Positions 41,693-51,637 of a stretch of DNA of 64,000 bases are shown here, piece by piece (within the stretch, counting starts at the first letter, position 1; each line of letters opens with the position of its first letter). The position numbers were made by a program, and so were the translations under genes. The notes beneath the pieces were generated by a model. The model was given only the letters and a program-made list of their open reading frames with translations. It did no database searches and was not told where the DNA came from. Source of the stretch: Chryseobacterium shigense (lineage in GTDB: Bacteria > Bacteroidota > Bacteroidia > Flavobacteriales > Weeksellaceae); the NCBI RefSeq assembly GCF_900156575.1, contig NZ_FTNY01000003.1, positions 62,001 through 126,000 on the forward strand. The letters run 5' to 3'.

Positions 41693-43891
41693 TTATTCTC
41701 TGGTAAATTTATATTCTCTGTCTGCCTGTTTAAAGACAAGGTCCTTTTTATCTTTGCTGAATGTCAGCGTTATTCCCGCTTCCTCAAAAGTAAACTGATT
41801 GTTACCTGCATATTCAAGGGGAAACTCCGGCTGGTTACCTGCTTTGACATAAAGCTGTCCATTTTTATCGGTAAAAACCAATTTGATGGCATCACTTTTA
41901 GTCCCGTAGGTTCCTGCAAATTCTTTCGTATTGACCTTTTCAACGGTTTTTGTTTGTGCTGAAGGCCAGATATTGTTTTTCATATTCACATCAGGAATCA
42001 TAGAATCCGGATCAAGCATGACCTCATCAATTTCTCTATTTGAATTCACCTTCAGCGTCCATTCTGTATTACGCTTCCAGACTTCAACAGGAATTTTTAA
42101 GATTTGGTTGGTTCCGTCTTTAAATTTCATCTGAACAGTAGTCGGCATTGGTAGCTGACCAAGGTTTTCAACAGTGACCTGAGCGCCATTTTTAAAATCG
42201 CCATTGACATATTTCACGTCTTTAACAGACTGGTCAATCTTCCATTTATTGATAAACCATCCTCTCCAGAACCAGTTCAGTTCTTCTCCCGAAACGTTTT
42301 CCATGGTATGAAAGAAGTCCCAAGGTGTAGGGTGTTTGAATGCCCATCTGTCAACATAAGTTTTGAAGGCCTTATCAAATTTTTCAGGACCTAAAATAGA
42401 TTCTCTTAAAATCTGCAGTCCCATCCCGGGCTTAAAATAAGCTAAAGCGCCGATGCTTCTTTCTTTCATATTGTCCGGACCTACCATAATGGGCTCAAGA
42501 TTATCCCCCATCATAAAGCCTCCGGCTCTGGCAATATTTTTCTTGGTGTAATATTCTCCGTTGTTAAAAGCCTTTGTGGATAACTCGTTGATAAAGGTAT
42601 TGAACCCTTCATCCATCCAGGCAAAAAGTCTCTCATTGGAACCCACGATCATTGGAAACCAGTTGTGACCAAATTCGTGATCCGTCACTCCCCAAAGATC
42701 TTCCCCTGCAGAATTCATATGACAGAAGACTATTCCCGGATATTCCATTCCCCCTTCATTTCCTGCTACGTTTGTTGCTGCCGGGTAAGTGTATTCATAC
42801 CATTTTTGAGAATAATGCTCGATCGCTGCTTTTGTATACTCCGTGGATCTGCCCCAGGCTTTTTCGCCAGCGCTTTCTGCGGGATATGCCGATATAGCTA
42901 AAGATTTTTTACCGCTCGGAAGATTTATTTTTGCCGCATCCAGAATAAATGCCGGGGATGATGCCCAGGCAAAGTCACGGGTGTGGTCAATTTTAAATTT
43001 CCATGTTTTAGTTCCTGAAGCCTTATTTTTTCCGATTTCAGATTCCGGACGGATCATCACTGTTTTATCACTGTTTCTGGCCTGCTCCCATCGGTTATTT
43101 TCTTCTTTGCTGTATACTTCTTTATGATTCAAAAGATCACCTGAAGCTACCACGTAATGATTGGCCGGCACTGTAATATTGGCATTTATATGACCATATT
43201 CCAAGTAAAACTCAGCTGCTCCAAGATAAGGCAGCGTATTCCATCCCATTACATCATCATAGACACACATTCTCGGGTACCATTGAGCTACTGTAAATAT
43301 TTTTCCATTTTTTGTCTTCTGTATTCCCATTCTATCTGATCCGTATTCCGGAGAGATAAAAGAATATTCAATCCTGATCCTGGCAATACCTCCTTTAGCT
43401 TTTAACTCTTTTGGAAGATCGATCTGCATTCTGGTATCAGTCACTGTATATTTGACGTCTTTACCATCAAGCTTTACCGATTTAATTTTATATCCTCCTT
43501 CCAGCTCTTCACCATGAGCCCCGTTTCTGCTGCCCGATGCCGGAACTACCGCATTACCACGGGAATCTTTTGCAAATAAGTTTTGGTCAAGCTGCAACCA
43601 TAAGAAGCCCATCTGATCAGGGCTGTTATTGGTGTAAGTAATTTCAGCTGTTCCTGTAATTTCGTTTTTAGCTTCGTTTAAGCTCACGTTCAGATCATAA
43701 TCTGCAGAATTCTGCCAGTAAGCATGTCCGGGTTGTCCACTCGCAGAGCGTGTTTCGGTACCTGTCTGAGGGTAAAAGAAAGGCTTAAATGCTTCTACAT
43801 AGCTGTATTTTGGAGTATCCTGAGCCAAAGCAGATCCTGATAAAAGGAAAACTGCTGCCGCTGCTACCAGGCCTGGAATTTTATAATTCAT
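41693..43891 (-). CDS. M1-family metallopeptidase 2, secreted
   Basis: A 732-residue exported zinc peptidase. The N-terminal signal reads [20 protein letters not shown]. Catalytic HEFGH is at 405-409 with the third ligand in [13 protein letters not shown], and GGMEYPG near 380 matches the substrate-binding segment. It shares the layout of the M1 gene at 33982 ([24 protein letters not shown]), so the two are paralogues. An extra C-terminal stretch of about 80 residues ([15 protein letters not shown] onward) is a beta-rich add-on. Confidence 0.9.
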   Translation of the reverse strand: MNYKIPGLVAAAAVFLLSGSALAQDTPKYSYVEAFKPFFYPQTGTETRSASGQPGHAYWQNSADYDLNVSLNEAKNEITGTAEITYTNNSPDQMGFLWLQLDQNLFAKDSRGNAVVPASGSRNGAHGEELEGGYKIKSVKLDGKDVKYTVTDTRMQIDLPKELKAKGGIARIRIEYSFISPEYGSDRMGIQKTKNGKIFTVAQWYPRMCVYDDVMGWNTLPYLGAAEFYLEYGHINANITVPANHYVVASGDLLNHKEVYSKEENNRWEQARNSDKTVMIRPESEIGKNKASGTKTWKFKIDHTRDFAWASSPAFILDAAKINLPSGKKSLAISAYPAESAGEKAWGRSTEYTKAAIEHYSQKWYEYTYPAATNVAGNEGGMEYPGIVFCHMNSAGEDLWGVTDHEFGHNWFPMIVGSNERLFAWMDEGFNTFINELSTKAFNNGEYYTKKNIARAGGFMMGDNLEPIMVGPDNMKERSIGALAYFKPGMGLQILRESILGPEKFDKAFKTYVDRWAFKHPTPWDFFHTMENVSGEELNWFWRGWFINKWKIDQSVKDVKYVNGDFKNGAQVTVENLGQLPMPTTVQMKFKDGTNQILKIPVEVWKRNTEWTLKVNSNREIDEVMLDPDSMIPDVNMKNNIWPSAQTKTVEKVNTKEFAGTYGTKSDAIKLVFTDKNGQLYVKAGNQPEFPLEYAGNNQFTFEEAGITLTFSKDKKDLVFKQADREYKFTRE

Positions 43892-43929
43892 TGGAAATAA
43901 TTTATAATATTTCTATGATAAGTTATAAA

Positions 43930-43960
43930 AGATCCCGGAATCGTTACAAGCCCGGGATCT
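43930..43960 (-). terminator. Terminator after the SDR gene
   Basis: AGATCCCGGG and CCGGGATCT with a 12-nt loop and a T-run on the minus strand. Confidence 0.8.
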
Positions 43961-43978
43961 TTTTATCAAAATTTTAAT

Positions 43979-44860
43979 TTAATTTGTTTTTTTTGCCTTG
44001 ATCATGGCTTCAAGTGCATCCCACATTTCTTTCGGAATATCTTCAAGCATATTGAATTCTCCAGCTCCCTGAAGCCACTCGCCACCATCTATGGTAACAA
44101 CTTCTCCATTCATATAAGCTGAATAATCCGAAACAAGATACGCAGCAAGGTTGGCAAGTTCCTGATGTTCTCCTACTCTTCTCAAAGGAACTTTTTTCTT
44201 CATATCAAATTTTTCCTGAAGATCTCCGGGAAGCAACCGGTCCCATGCTCCTTTAGTAGGGAAAGGTCCAGGTGCAATTGCGTTGAAACGGATACCATAT
44301 TTGGCCCATTCTACGGCCAGTGATCTGGTCATCGCCAGAACTCCTGCCTTTGCACACGCTGAAGGAACTACATAGGCAGATCCTGTCCATGCATAGGTGG
44401 TCACAATATTCAGAACTGTTCCCGGGTTTTTGGAATCAATCCAATGTTTACCAATAGAAAGGGTACAGTTTTTTGTTCCTTTTAAAACAATATCTAAAAT
44501 AGAATCAAAAGCGGAGTGCGTCAGTCTTTCGGTTGGCGAAATGAAATTTCCGGCTGCATTGTTCAATAAAATATCAATTCTTCCAAATTCTTTCAGTGTT
44601 GCTTCTTTCATTGCTTCCACCTCATCCCAATTTCTTACGTCACACGCAACACACAGAACTTTGCCTCCTGTTTCCTCTTCCAGTTCTTTTGCTGTTCCCT
44701 GTAATTTCTCAAGATTACGGGACGTGATGACCACTTTTGCTCCCAGTTCCAGAAAATATTTGGTCATTGCTTTTCCCAGACCGCTTCCGCCTCCCGTTAC
44801 AATCGCTACTTTATCCTGTAATGCACCTTCGCGCAACATCGGCTGTGTATATAAGTTCAT
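43979..44860 (-). CDS. SDR-family reductase, 2,4-dienoyl-CoA reductase-like
   Basis: A 293-residue short-chain dehydrogenase fold. The cofactor loop is VTGGGSGLGKAM (about 21-32) and NNAAGNF is the NNAG-like strand. The usual catalytic Tyr is absent: where YxxxK is expected the sequence reads VPSACAKAG, with Ser and the Lys. Tyr-less active sites occur in peroxisomal-type 2,4-dienoyl-CoA reductases, and the N-terminal PMLREGALQDKVAIVTG fits that group. It would reduce dienoyl-CoA during unsaturated fatty-acid oxidation. Confidence 0.82.
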   Translation of the reverse strand: MNLYTQPMLREGALQDKVAIVTGGGSGLGKAMTKYFLELGAKVVITSRNLEKLQGTAKELEEETGGKVLCVACDVRNWDEVEAMKEATLKEFGRIDILLNNAAGNFISPTERLTHSAFDSILDIVLKGTKNCTLSIGKHWIDSKNPGTVLNIVTTYAWTGSAYVVPSACAKAGVLAMTRSLAVEWAKYGIRFNAIAPGPFPTKGAWDRLLPGDLQEKFDMKKKVPLRRVGEHQELANLAAYLVSDYSAYMNGEVVTIDGGEWLQGAGEFNMLEDIPKEMWDALEAMIKAKKTN

Positions 44861-44999
44861 ATGATTTTATTTTTCCTAAAAATACTAAATATTGAATGGA
44901 TGCCCTTTAAAATAATGGGATAAATAATAATGTTATAAATAGTTATTCTCTCTATGGGAAAAACAATAATGTCTCTACCCATTCATACCCATAAAAAAA

Positions 45000-45025
45000 C
45001 AACCTTGTAACGAATGACAAGGTTG
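45000..45025 (-). terminator. Terminator of the DUF1573 gene
   Basis: CAACCTTGT and ACAAGGTTG around an 8-nt loop. On the minus strand a T-run follows the stem. Confidence 0.75.
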
Positions 45026-45062
45026 CTGTATTTTATATAGACCGTCTGGTCGTAAAAACTGA

Positions 45063-45473
45063 TTATGAAACAACCACTCCTTTGAAAGAAAGGGTTTTAG
45101 GGGTTTTGCTTTCACTTGTCGTCACATTGACTGTTTTCATGAACGCTCCGGCAGCTGCTGCATTGTAGCTGGCTTCTACAAATCCTTTTTTACCAGGAAG
45201 AATAGGCGTTTTGGTGTAATCTGCCGTTGTACAACCACATGAAGGAGCTACGTTTTCAATAACGATTGGCTTTGAAGAGGTATTGGTAAACTCAAATCTG
45301 ATAAGCTTTGGTTTTCCCTGAGGAATATTTCCTACATCAATAGATTCTGATTTCCATTTAATAGCATCTGCCACCATTTTTACTATTGAAGTAGTTTCAC
45401 CTGGAAATACATTGGCATAAAAAGGAGAGAATGCAAAAACCGCTAAAAGAGCTGAGATTGTTAATTTTTTCAT
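45063..45473 (-). CDS. DUF1573-domain protein, exported
   Basis: A 136-residue secreted protein: signal peptide (MKKLTISALLAVFAFSPFYA), then the DUF1573 fold with RFEFTNTSSKPIVIENVAPS, CGCTTADYTKTPILPGKKGF and VEASYN. Members are Ig-like beta-sandwich proteins, often with a conserved SCGC pair; their function is unclear. It is divergent from the second OmpR-type kinase. The phased TTGTTAA repeats at 45562-45602 lie in the shared gap, so it may be a target of that system. A good -7 box (TATATTTG) sits at 45541-45534. Confidence 0.88.
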   Translation of the reverse strand: MKKLTISALLAVFAFSPFYANVFPGETTSIVKMVADAIKWKSESIDVGNIPQGKPKLIRFEFTNTSSKPIVIENVAPSCGCTTADYTKTPILPGKKGFVEASYNAAAAGAFMKTVNVTTSESKTPKTLSFKGVVVS

Positions 45474-45561
45474 GAGTATAAATTTTAATAATTAATATAA
45501 ATCAAAGAAACGGGTTGTGATCTTTTGATGAGTCAAATATAAAGAGGAAAATAATGATATA

Positions 45562-45602
45562 TTGTTAACTGGTACCCAACATTTGTTAACGAGTTGTTAA
45601 TG
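45562..45602. promoter_or_regulatory. Phased TTGTTAA direct repeats, predicted OmpR-type operator
   Basis: TTGTTAAC at 45562-45569, TTGTTAAC at 45583-45590 and TTGTTAATG at 45594-45602. Copy starts are 21 and 11 bp apart, so all lie on one helix face. The set lies between DUF1573 and the kinase and resembles the repeats at 38517. Confidence 0.65.
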
Positions 45603-45618
45603 ATAAAAAATTAATAGA

Positions 45619-45626
45619 TATTTTTG
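45619..45626 (+). promoter_or_regulatory. Predicted -7 box of the second OmpR-type system
   Basis: TATTTTTG, a perfect match, 20 nt before the ATG at 45646. A TTG 22 nt upstream lies within the last operator repeat. Confidence 0.5.
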
Positions 45627-45645
45627 GATAATATTGCTTCTGGAA

Positions 45646-46893
45646 ATGGAAGTAAAAAAACTCAATATTATTATAACGCTCGGGTTCATCGCCATCATCG
45701 GGATTATGATTGCTCAGCTTTTATGGACCAGACAGGCGTATAATCTTGAAGATAAAAAATTTAACCAAAAGGTTAATATCGCTTTGGCAGAGGTGGTGGA
45801 AAAATTATCCGGAGGAAAAACATCTTTCACTGAAAATCCGGTACAAAATATTTCTAACGATTATTATGTGGTTAATATTAACAATGAATTTCATCCTGCA
45901 GTTCTCGAATACTATCTGAGAACAGAATTTACCCGTTTTCAAATCAATACAGATTATGTGTATGCCCTGTACAATTGCCACAGTGACAAAATGATCTACG
46001 GAAAATACATGTCTAAAAACCAGGAAGCTCCAAGTGACAAGGTCATAAATTTTCCAAAACATAAAAATCTGATCTATTATTTCTCCATCCGCTTTCCAGA
46101 TAAAACGACCTATCTGATCAGTTCATTAAGGTTCTGGTACTTGCTCACCTTTGCCCTCATCATTATCCTTTTGGTCTACGTTTATTCTATATACACCATT
46201 ATTCAGCAAAAGAAATTCTCGGAACTGCAAAGGGATTTTATCAATAATATGACCCACGAGTTTAAAACGCCTTTATCTTCTATACTTTTAGCATCGGAAG
46301 CTCTCAATAAAAACCAAATCATTCAGGAAGATTCAAAACTGCAAACCTATACTTCCATCATTATCAACCAAAGCCACAAGCTCAATAACCATATTGAAAA
46401 AATATTAAACATTGCTAAGAATGACGCTTCCGGCCTATCTCTGAAGCCTCAAAAAATAGTACTCCTTCCTTTTATTCAGGAAATAGCTGACAACCTGCAA
46501 CAAAAAAATGAAGACCTGATCCTTCATATAGACATCGAAGATCATATCTCCATTATTGCTGATGAATTTCACTTCACCAACATCGTTTACAATATTTTAG
46601 ATAATTCGATGAAGTATTGTGAAACAAAACCCGAGATTACCATTTCATCTGGTAAAGATTCAAAAGGTTTATATTTAAAGTTTAAAGATAACGGAATGGG
46701 GATTCCTGCTAAAAATATACCTCATATTTTTGATAAATTTTACAGGGTTACCACCAAAAAAAGTGATGAGGTCAATGGTTTTGGACTGGGATTGTTTTAT
46801 GTAAAAAAGATCGTGCAGCAACACCAATGGAAAATATCAGTTGAAAACAATATCGATAAAGGAATTACCATAACTTTGTTTTTTCCGTTTTAA
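45646..46893 (+). CDS. Sensor histidine kinase of OmpR-type system 2
   Basis: A 415-residue membrane kinase from the ATG at 45646; a TTG four codons earlier is in frame. Helices lie at about 7-27 and 163-188 with a periplasmic region between. HisKA is NNMTHEFKTPLSSILL (His204), with the ATPase motifs NILDNSMKYCE, FKDNGMGIPAK and GFGLGLFYVKKI. It is paralogous to the kinase at 38583. The regulator gene starts 17 nt after its stop. Confidence 0.93.
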   Translation: MEVKKLNIIITLGFIAIIGIMIAQLLWTRQAYNLEDKKFNQKVNIALAEVVEKLSGGKTSFTENPVQNISNDYYVVNINNEFHPAVLEYYLRTEFTRFQINTDYVYALYNCHSDKMIYGKYMSKNQEAPSDKVINFPKHKNLIYYFSIRFPDKTTYLISSLRFWYLLTFALIIILLVYVYSIYTIIQQKKFSELQRDFINNMTHEFKTPLSSILLASEALNKNQIIQEDSKLQTYTSIIINQSHKLNNHIEKILNIAKNDASGLSLKPQKIVLLPFIQEIADNLQQKNEDLILHIDIEDHISIIADEFHFTNIVYNILDNSMKYCETKPEITISSGKDSKGLYLKFKDNGMGIPAKNIPHIFDKFYRVTTKKSDEVNGFGLGLFYVKKIVQQHQWKISVENNIDKGITITLFFPF

Positions 46894-46910
46894 ATTAATA
46901 AAAGTCAGTA

Positions 46911-47591
46911 ATGGAAAAATCTAAAATTTTATATGCAGAAGATGATAAGACGATCGCTTTTCTGATTCAGGATAGTCTTGAAAGCTATTATGAAATAGCA
47001 CATTATCCCGATGGAAAATCTGCACTTGCTGCCTTCAATACCCAAAGTTTCGATATCTGTCTCCTGGACATCATGATGCCGGAGCTCAACGGATTTGAGC
47101 TGGCACAATATATTCGTGATAAAAATTCCGAAATTCCTATTATTTTTATTTCCGCAAAAGCCCTGAAAGAAGACAGGATCAAAGGGCTAAAAATAGGCGC
47201 TGATGATTATCTGGTAAAACCATTCAGTATAGAAGAATTAATCCTGAAGATTGAAGTCTTCTTAAAACGCTCCAGAAAAACAGATTCCTCACCGTTACAA
47301 TATAAGGTGGGAAAATATTATTTTGATCCTAAAAACTATATTTTGCAGGATACAGAAAACACCATTACCCTTACCCAAAGAGAATCTGATTTGCTATTAT
47401 ATTTTATCCGCCACAAGAACACCGTCTTAAAAAGACAGGACATATTGAAGGCAGTATGGGGAGATGATGATTATTTTATGGGACGAAGCCTGGATGTATT
47501 TATTTCCAGATTGCGAAAAGTATTTGCAGATGAGCACAACATAATCATAGAAAATTTACACGGTATTGGATTTCGCTTTTCTGAAAAATAA
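46911..47591 (+). CDS. OmpR-family response regulator of system 2
   Basis: A 226-residue regulator. Receiver domain with Asp53 in CLLDIMMP and Lys in FISAKALKED, and a winged-helix C-terminus (ITLTQRESDLLLYFIRHKN, VLKRQDILKAVWGDDDYFMG, RSLDVFISRLRK). Partner of the kinase upstream and paralogue of the regulator at 39877. It is the probable binder of the TTGTTAA repeats. Confidence 0.94.
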   Translation: MEKSKILYAEDDKTIAFLIQDSLESYYEIAHYPDGKSALAAFNTQSFDICLLDIMMPELNGFELAQYIRDKNSEIPIIFISAKALKEDRIKGLKIGADDYLVKPFSIEELILKIEVFLKRSRKTDSSPLQYKVGKYYFDPKNYILQDTENTITLTQRESDLLLYFIRHKNTVLKRQDILKAVWGDDDYFMGRSLDVFISRLRKVFADEHNIIIENLHGIGFRFSEK

Positions 47592-47697
47592 GAAATGTCG
47601 AATATCTTTGAACGACCTAGAATCCAGGTTAAATTTCAGCAATAAACAGTTATTATTCAATTTTTAATTATTTTTACTGTTGAAAATTTATTCATTC

Positions 47698-49995
47698 ATG
47701 AAAAATACCGCAACTTTTGCAGTTTTATTCCTTTTATTTCTCAGCCAGTATTCAAAAGCTCAGCAGTTTGAAAAACTGATCCAATATGTAAATCCGCTGA
47801 TCGGCACCGAAAAAATGGGACATACCTATCCGGGAGCTACCGTTCCATTCGGAGCGGTACAGCTAAGCCCTGAAACGGATACGATATCGTATGAACTCAA
47901 TGGGAAATACAATGGAGAAGTGTATCAATATTGCGCAGGATACCGTTACGAAGACCAAACGATTGTAGGTTTCAGTTCCACCCATTTCAGCGGAACAGGA
48001 CATTCTGACCTTGGAGATTTTCTGATCATGCCGACAGTCGGAAAGCTACAGCTTAACCCGGGAACAGCCACTCATCCTGAAAGCGGCTACAGAAGCAGAT
48101 TTTCTCACCAAAACGAAAAAGCTGAAGCCGGATATTATAAAGTTAAGCTGGATGATCATAATATTTTAGCAGAACTTACAGCCTCAACAAGAGCCGGAGT
48201 TCACCGATATACCTTTCCAAAGTCTGATCAGGCACACATCATTTTAGACCTTACTGCAGGAATCTACAATTACGATGGTAAAAATGTATGGACTTATGTA
48301 CGTGTAGAAAATGACGGTACAGTTACCGGTTACCGCCAAACGAACGGCTGGGCAAGAACCAGAACCGTTTATTTCGCCATGAAATTTTCAAAGCCTTTTA
48401 AATCGTACGGTCAGAAAAATTTTGACGGACCGCAAGCGTACAAAGGATTCTGGAGAAAATTTGACCAGAATAAAAACTTCCCGGAGATCGCAGGCAAAAA
48501 CCTGAAAATGTATTTTGATTTCGATACGGAAGAAAATGAAGCGGTAGAAGTAAAACTTGCCATTTCTCCCGTAAGCCAGACCAATGCACTGGAAAACCTC
48601 GAAAAAGAAACCGGAAACCTGTCTTTTGATCAGATCAAAGCAAAGGCTCAGGAAAACTGGAATAAGGAGCTGAATAAAATTGTTATCAAAGGTTCCGACA
48701 CAGAAAAGACCAATTTTTATACAGCGATGTACCACACCTTTATCAGCCCTACCACTTATATGGACATCAACGGGGAATATAAAGGTTTAGATCAGAACAT
48801 CCACAAAGCGGAAGGTTTCACCAATTATACAACTTTCTCTATCTGGGATACCTACCGTGCGCTTCACCCTTTTTTTAATATCATTCAGCCAAAACGGAAT
48901 AATGACATGGTCAAGTCCATGATGGCTCATTATGATCAATTTTCCATGAAAATGCTTCCGATCTGGTCACATTATGCCAACGACAACTGGTGTATGAGTG
49001 GATACCACAGTGTAAGCGTTGCAGCCGATGCCGTAATTAAAGGAAATTACAATGGCGATCCTAAAGAAGTTTTGAAAGCTTGCGTGGCCACAGCCCATAA
49101 AAGGGATTACGAAGGCATCGGATATTATATCGATATGGGTTATATTCCCGCTGAAAAAAACGGGACATCAGTTTCCAACACTCTGGAGTATGCTTATGAT
49201 GACTGGGCGATTGCTCAACTGGCAAAATATGTAGGCGAAACTGAAATTTATAATCAGTTTATCAAACGTTCTGAAAATTGGAAAAACAACTTTGATCCCA
49301 AAGCAGGTTTTATGCGTCCCAGATTAGCAGACGGAAGCTTCAAAAAAGATTTTGATGTACTGAGCACGCACGGACAAGGTTTCATCGAAGGAAACTCCTG
49401 GAATTACAGCTTTTTTGTCCCTCAAAATCCCGATGCGCTGATTCAGTTGATGGGCGGTAAAAAGAAATTTGCCTCAAAACTGGATGAACTGTTCACCATG
49501 CATCTTCCTGATGAGTTTTTTGCAGACACAGAAGATATTACCCGTGAAGGAATCATCGGTGGCTATGTTCACGGAAACGAGCCAGCCCACCATGTGGCCT
49601 ACTTTTATAACTGGGCAGGACAGCCGTGGAAAACCCAGGCACAGATCCGCCGTATTTTGGAAATGCAGTATAAAGCCACGCCAGACGGTCTTGGCGGAAA
49701 CGATGATGCAGGACAAATGAGTGCGTGGTATATTTTAAGTTCACTCGGATTTTATCCTGTCGCACCGGGTTCTGAAGATTATGCGATCGGAAGTCCGGCT
49801 GTGGACCATGCTATCCTGAATCTTGAAAACGGAAAAACATTCGAAATTGATGCAGTCAACCAAAGTCCTGAGAATATCTATGTTCAAAAGATCCTTCTCA
49901 ACGGTAAAGAAATTAAAAATTTCACCCTAAAGCATTCGGAGATCATTGCTGGCGGAAAGCTTACGTTTTATATGGGCGCTAAACCTAAGAAATAG
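47698..49995 (+). CDS. GH92-family alpha-mannosidase, secreted
   Basis: A 765-residue exported glycosidase, started at the ATG at 47698; a TTG six codons earlier is in frame. The signal is MKNTATFAVLFLLFLSQYSK. GH92 hallmarks are YVNPLIGTEKMGHTYPGATV, PFGAVQLSPETD, FSSTHFSGTGHSDLGD, FSIWDTYRALHPFF and GNDDAGQMSAWYILSSLGF. Family members are calcium-dependent exo-alpha-mannosidases acting on glycans. It follows the second OmpR system on the same strand after about 100 nt. The specific linkage is unknown. Confidence 0.95.
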   Translation: MKNTATFAVLFLLFLSQYSKAQQFEKLIQYVNPLIGTEKMGHTYPGATVPFGAVQLSPETDTISYELNGKYNGEVYQYCAGYRYEDQTIVGFSSTHFSGTGHSDLGDFLIMPTVGKLQLNPGTATHPESGYRSRFSHQNEKAEAGYYKVKLDDHNILAELTASTRAGVHRYTFPKSDQAHIILDLTAGIYNYDGKNVWTYVRVENDGTVTGYRQTNGWARTRTVYFAMKFSKPFKSYGQKNFDGPQAYKGFWRKFDQNKNFPEIAGKNLKMYFDFDTEENEAVEVKLAISPVSQTNALENLEKETGNLSFDQIKAKAQENWNKELNKIVIKGSDTEKTNFYTAMYHTFISPTTYMDINGEYKGLDQNIHKAEGFTNYTTFSIWDTYRALHPFFNIIQPKRNNDMVKSMMAHYDQFSMKMLPIWSHYANDNWCMSGYHSVSVAADAVIKGNYNGDPKEVLKACVATAHKRDYEGIGYYIDMGYIPAEKNGTSVSNTLEYAYDDWAIAQLAKYVGETEIYNQFIKRSENWKNNFDPKAGFMRPRLADGSFKKDFDVLSTHGQGFIEGNSWNYSFFVPQNPDALIQLMGGKKKFASKLDELFTMHLPDEFFADTEDITREGIIGGYVHGNEPAHHVAYFYNWAGQPWKTQAQIRRILEMQYKATPDGLGGNDDAGQMSAWYILSSLGFYPVAPGSEDYAIGSPAVDHAILNLENGKTFEIDAVNQSPENIYVQKILLNGKEIKNFTLKHSEIIAGGKLTFYMGAKPKK

Positions 49996-50162
49996 TTTTT
50001 TTTCAACCACAAAAGTTGCAAAAGTTTTCTTAACACTTTAGTAAACTTTAAGTTGAATACACTCCGCATAATAGTTCACCTAAGTTCTAAGAAAAATCTT
50101 TGATTTTTCTTTTTATAAATTTAATTCGATTGAGAAAAAAACCGTCCCTCTTCAAACGACAG

Positions 50163-50220
50163 AAATTCCCCTCCTCCGGAGGGGTGGCAAAAATTCTTTG
50201 AATTTTTGACGGGGTGGTTT
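50163..50220. repeat. Dispersed intergenic repeat, copy B
   Basis: Contains CTCCGGAGGGGTGGCAAAAA, AATTCTTTGAATTTTTG and ACGGGGTGGTTT. It is the reverse complement version of 26141-26193. Confidence 0.75.
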
Positions 50221-50231
50221 ACCCGTCAAAT

Positions 50232-50268
50232 AAAAAAAGGCAAATGTGTTAAACATTTGCCTTTTTTT
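50232..50268. terminator. Bidirectional terminator between GH92 and pyrC
   Basis: A perfect 16-bp stem (AAAAAAAGGCAAATGT and its complement) with a 5-nt loop. The A/T tracts serve both strands. Confidence 0.9.
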
Positions 50269-50288
50269 CTATCGTTTTCAGCACTCAA

Positions 50289-51626
50289 TTACTCTCCTAC
50301 TTCAAAAAGCAATCTTTCCCCGAATTTTTCTTCTGCAATCTTCCCGTCATCATACACAAGATGGCCGTTCACAAAGGTCTGCGTTACTTTAGAATGTAAA
50401 TTCATTCCTTCTAAAGGACTCCAGCCACATTTGTACAAAAGATTATCTTTAGCTACGGTCCAGTCTGCATTTAAGTCAACTAAAACAAGATCTGCCTTAT
50501 ACCCTTCTCTTACAAAACCTCTTTTTTCAACCCTGAAAAGTATCGCAGGATTATGAGACATTTTTTCAACAATTTTTTCCAGAGAAATCTTTCCGGTCTT
50601 ATAGTTTTCCAGCATGACCACCAAAGAATGCTGTACCAAAGGTGCTCCTGAAGGACATTTTGTATACACGTTCTGCTTTTCTTCCCAGGTATGAGGGGCA
50701 TGATCTGTAGCAATAACATCGATCCTGTCATCCAGCAATGCTTCCCAAAGTCCATCTTTATCTGCCTGTGTTTTTACGGCTGGATTCCATTTGATTAAAC
50801 CACCTTTCGTGTCATAGTCTTCATTAGTAAATGTAAGATGATGAACACAAACTTCTGCTGTGATTTTTTTATCTTTTAAAGGAATATCATTTCTGAAAAG
50901 TTCCATTTCCTTTGCTGTTGAAAGATGAAAGACGTGAAGTCTCGCTCCTGTTTTTTTGGCTAGCTCAATAGCTTTTGAGGAGGATTTATAGCAAGCTTCC
51001 TCACTTCTGATCAGATGATGAAATTTTACAGGAATATCTTCCCCATATTCATCGATATATTTTTGAGTATTGGCTTTGATCGTAGCTTCATCTTCACAGT
51101 GAACAGCGATCAGCATTTTTGTGCTTCCAAAAATATTTTCCAGTGTCTCAGGATTATCTACCAACATATTTCCGGTAGAAGAACCTAAGAATAATTTGAT
51201 TCCGGGAACATTTCTTGGATTTGTTTTTAGAACTTCCTCAAGATTATCATTGGTCCCTCCCATCATAAAACCATAGTTGGCATAGGCTTTCAGCGCCGCA
51301 ATTTCATATTTATCGGCCAGTAATTCCTGAGTAACTGCATTAGGAACCGTATTCGGCTGATCGATAAAACTGGTTATTCCACCGGCAATCGCAGCTCTTG
51401 ATTCACTTTCAATATCTCCTTTATGGGTCAGTCCCGGATCTCTGAAATGGACCTGGTCATCTATCACACCCGGCAAAAGATATTTTCCTGATCCGTCAAT
51501 GATCTGATCCGCTTCTTCAGAAATACTGGAATCTATTTTAGAAATAAGGTCATTTTCAATTAAAATATCGCTTTCGAAGATCTTACCTTCGTTCACAATC
51601 TTTACATTTTTGATTAGGGTCTTCAT
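50289..51626 (-). CDS. pyrC: Dihydroorotase
   Basis: A 445-residue zinc amidohydrolase from the ATG at 51626; the longer frame to 51710 is not supported. It catalyses carbamoyl-aspartate cyclisation in pyrimidine synthesis. Metal ligands lie in DDQVHFRDPG (HxR near 59-61), with Lys in GIKLFLGSSTGN, His in AVHCEDEATI, His in HVFHLSTAKE and Asp in IATDHAPHTWEEK. The sequence fits the class I dihydroorotase/allantoinase-type branch, so allantoinase or a hydantoinase cannot be fully excluded. Confidence 0.9.
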   Translation of the reverse strand: MKTLIKNVKIVNEGKIFESDILIENDLISKIDSSISEEADQIIDGSGKYLLPGVIDDQVHFRDPGLTHKGDIESESRAAIAGGITSFIDQPNTVPNAVTQELLADKYEIAALKAYANYGFMMGGTNDNLEEVLKTNPRNVPGIKLFLGSSTGNMLVDNPETLENIFGSTKMLIAVHCEDEATIKANTQKYIDEYGEDIPVKFHHLIRSEEACYKSSSKAIELAKKTGARLHVFHLSTAKEMELFRNDIPLKDKKITAEVCVHHLTFTNEDYDTKGGLIKWNPAVKTQADKDGLWEALLDDRIDVIATDHAPHTWEEKQNVYTKCPSGAPLVQHSLVVMLENYKTGKISLEKIVEKMSHNPAILFRVEKRGFVREGYKADLVLVDLNADWTVAKDNLLYKCGWSPLEGMNLHSKVTQTFVNGHLVYDDGKIAEEKFGERLLFEVGE

Positions 51627-51637
51627 TTTTACTTGTA

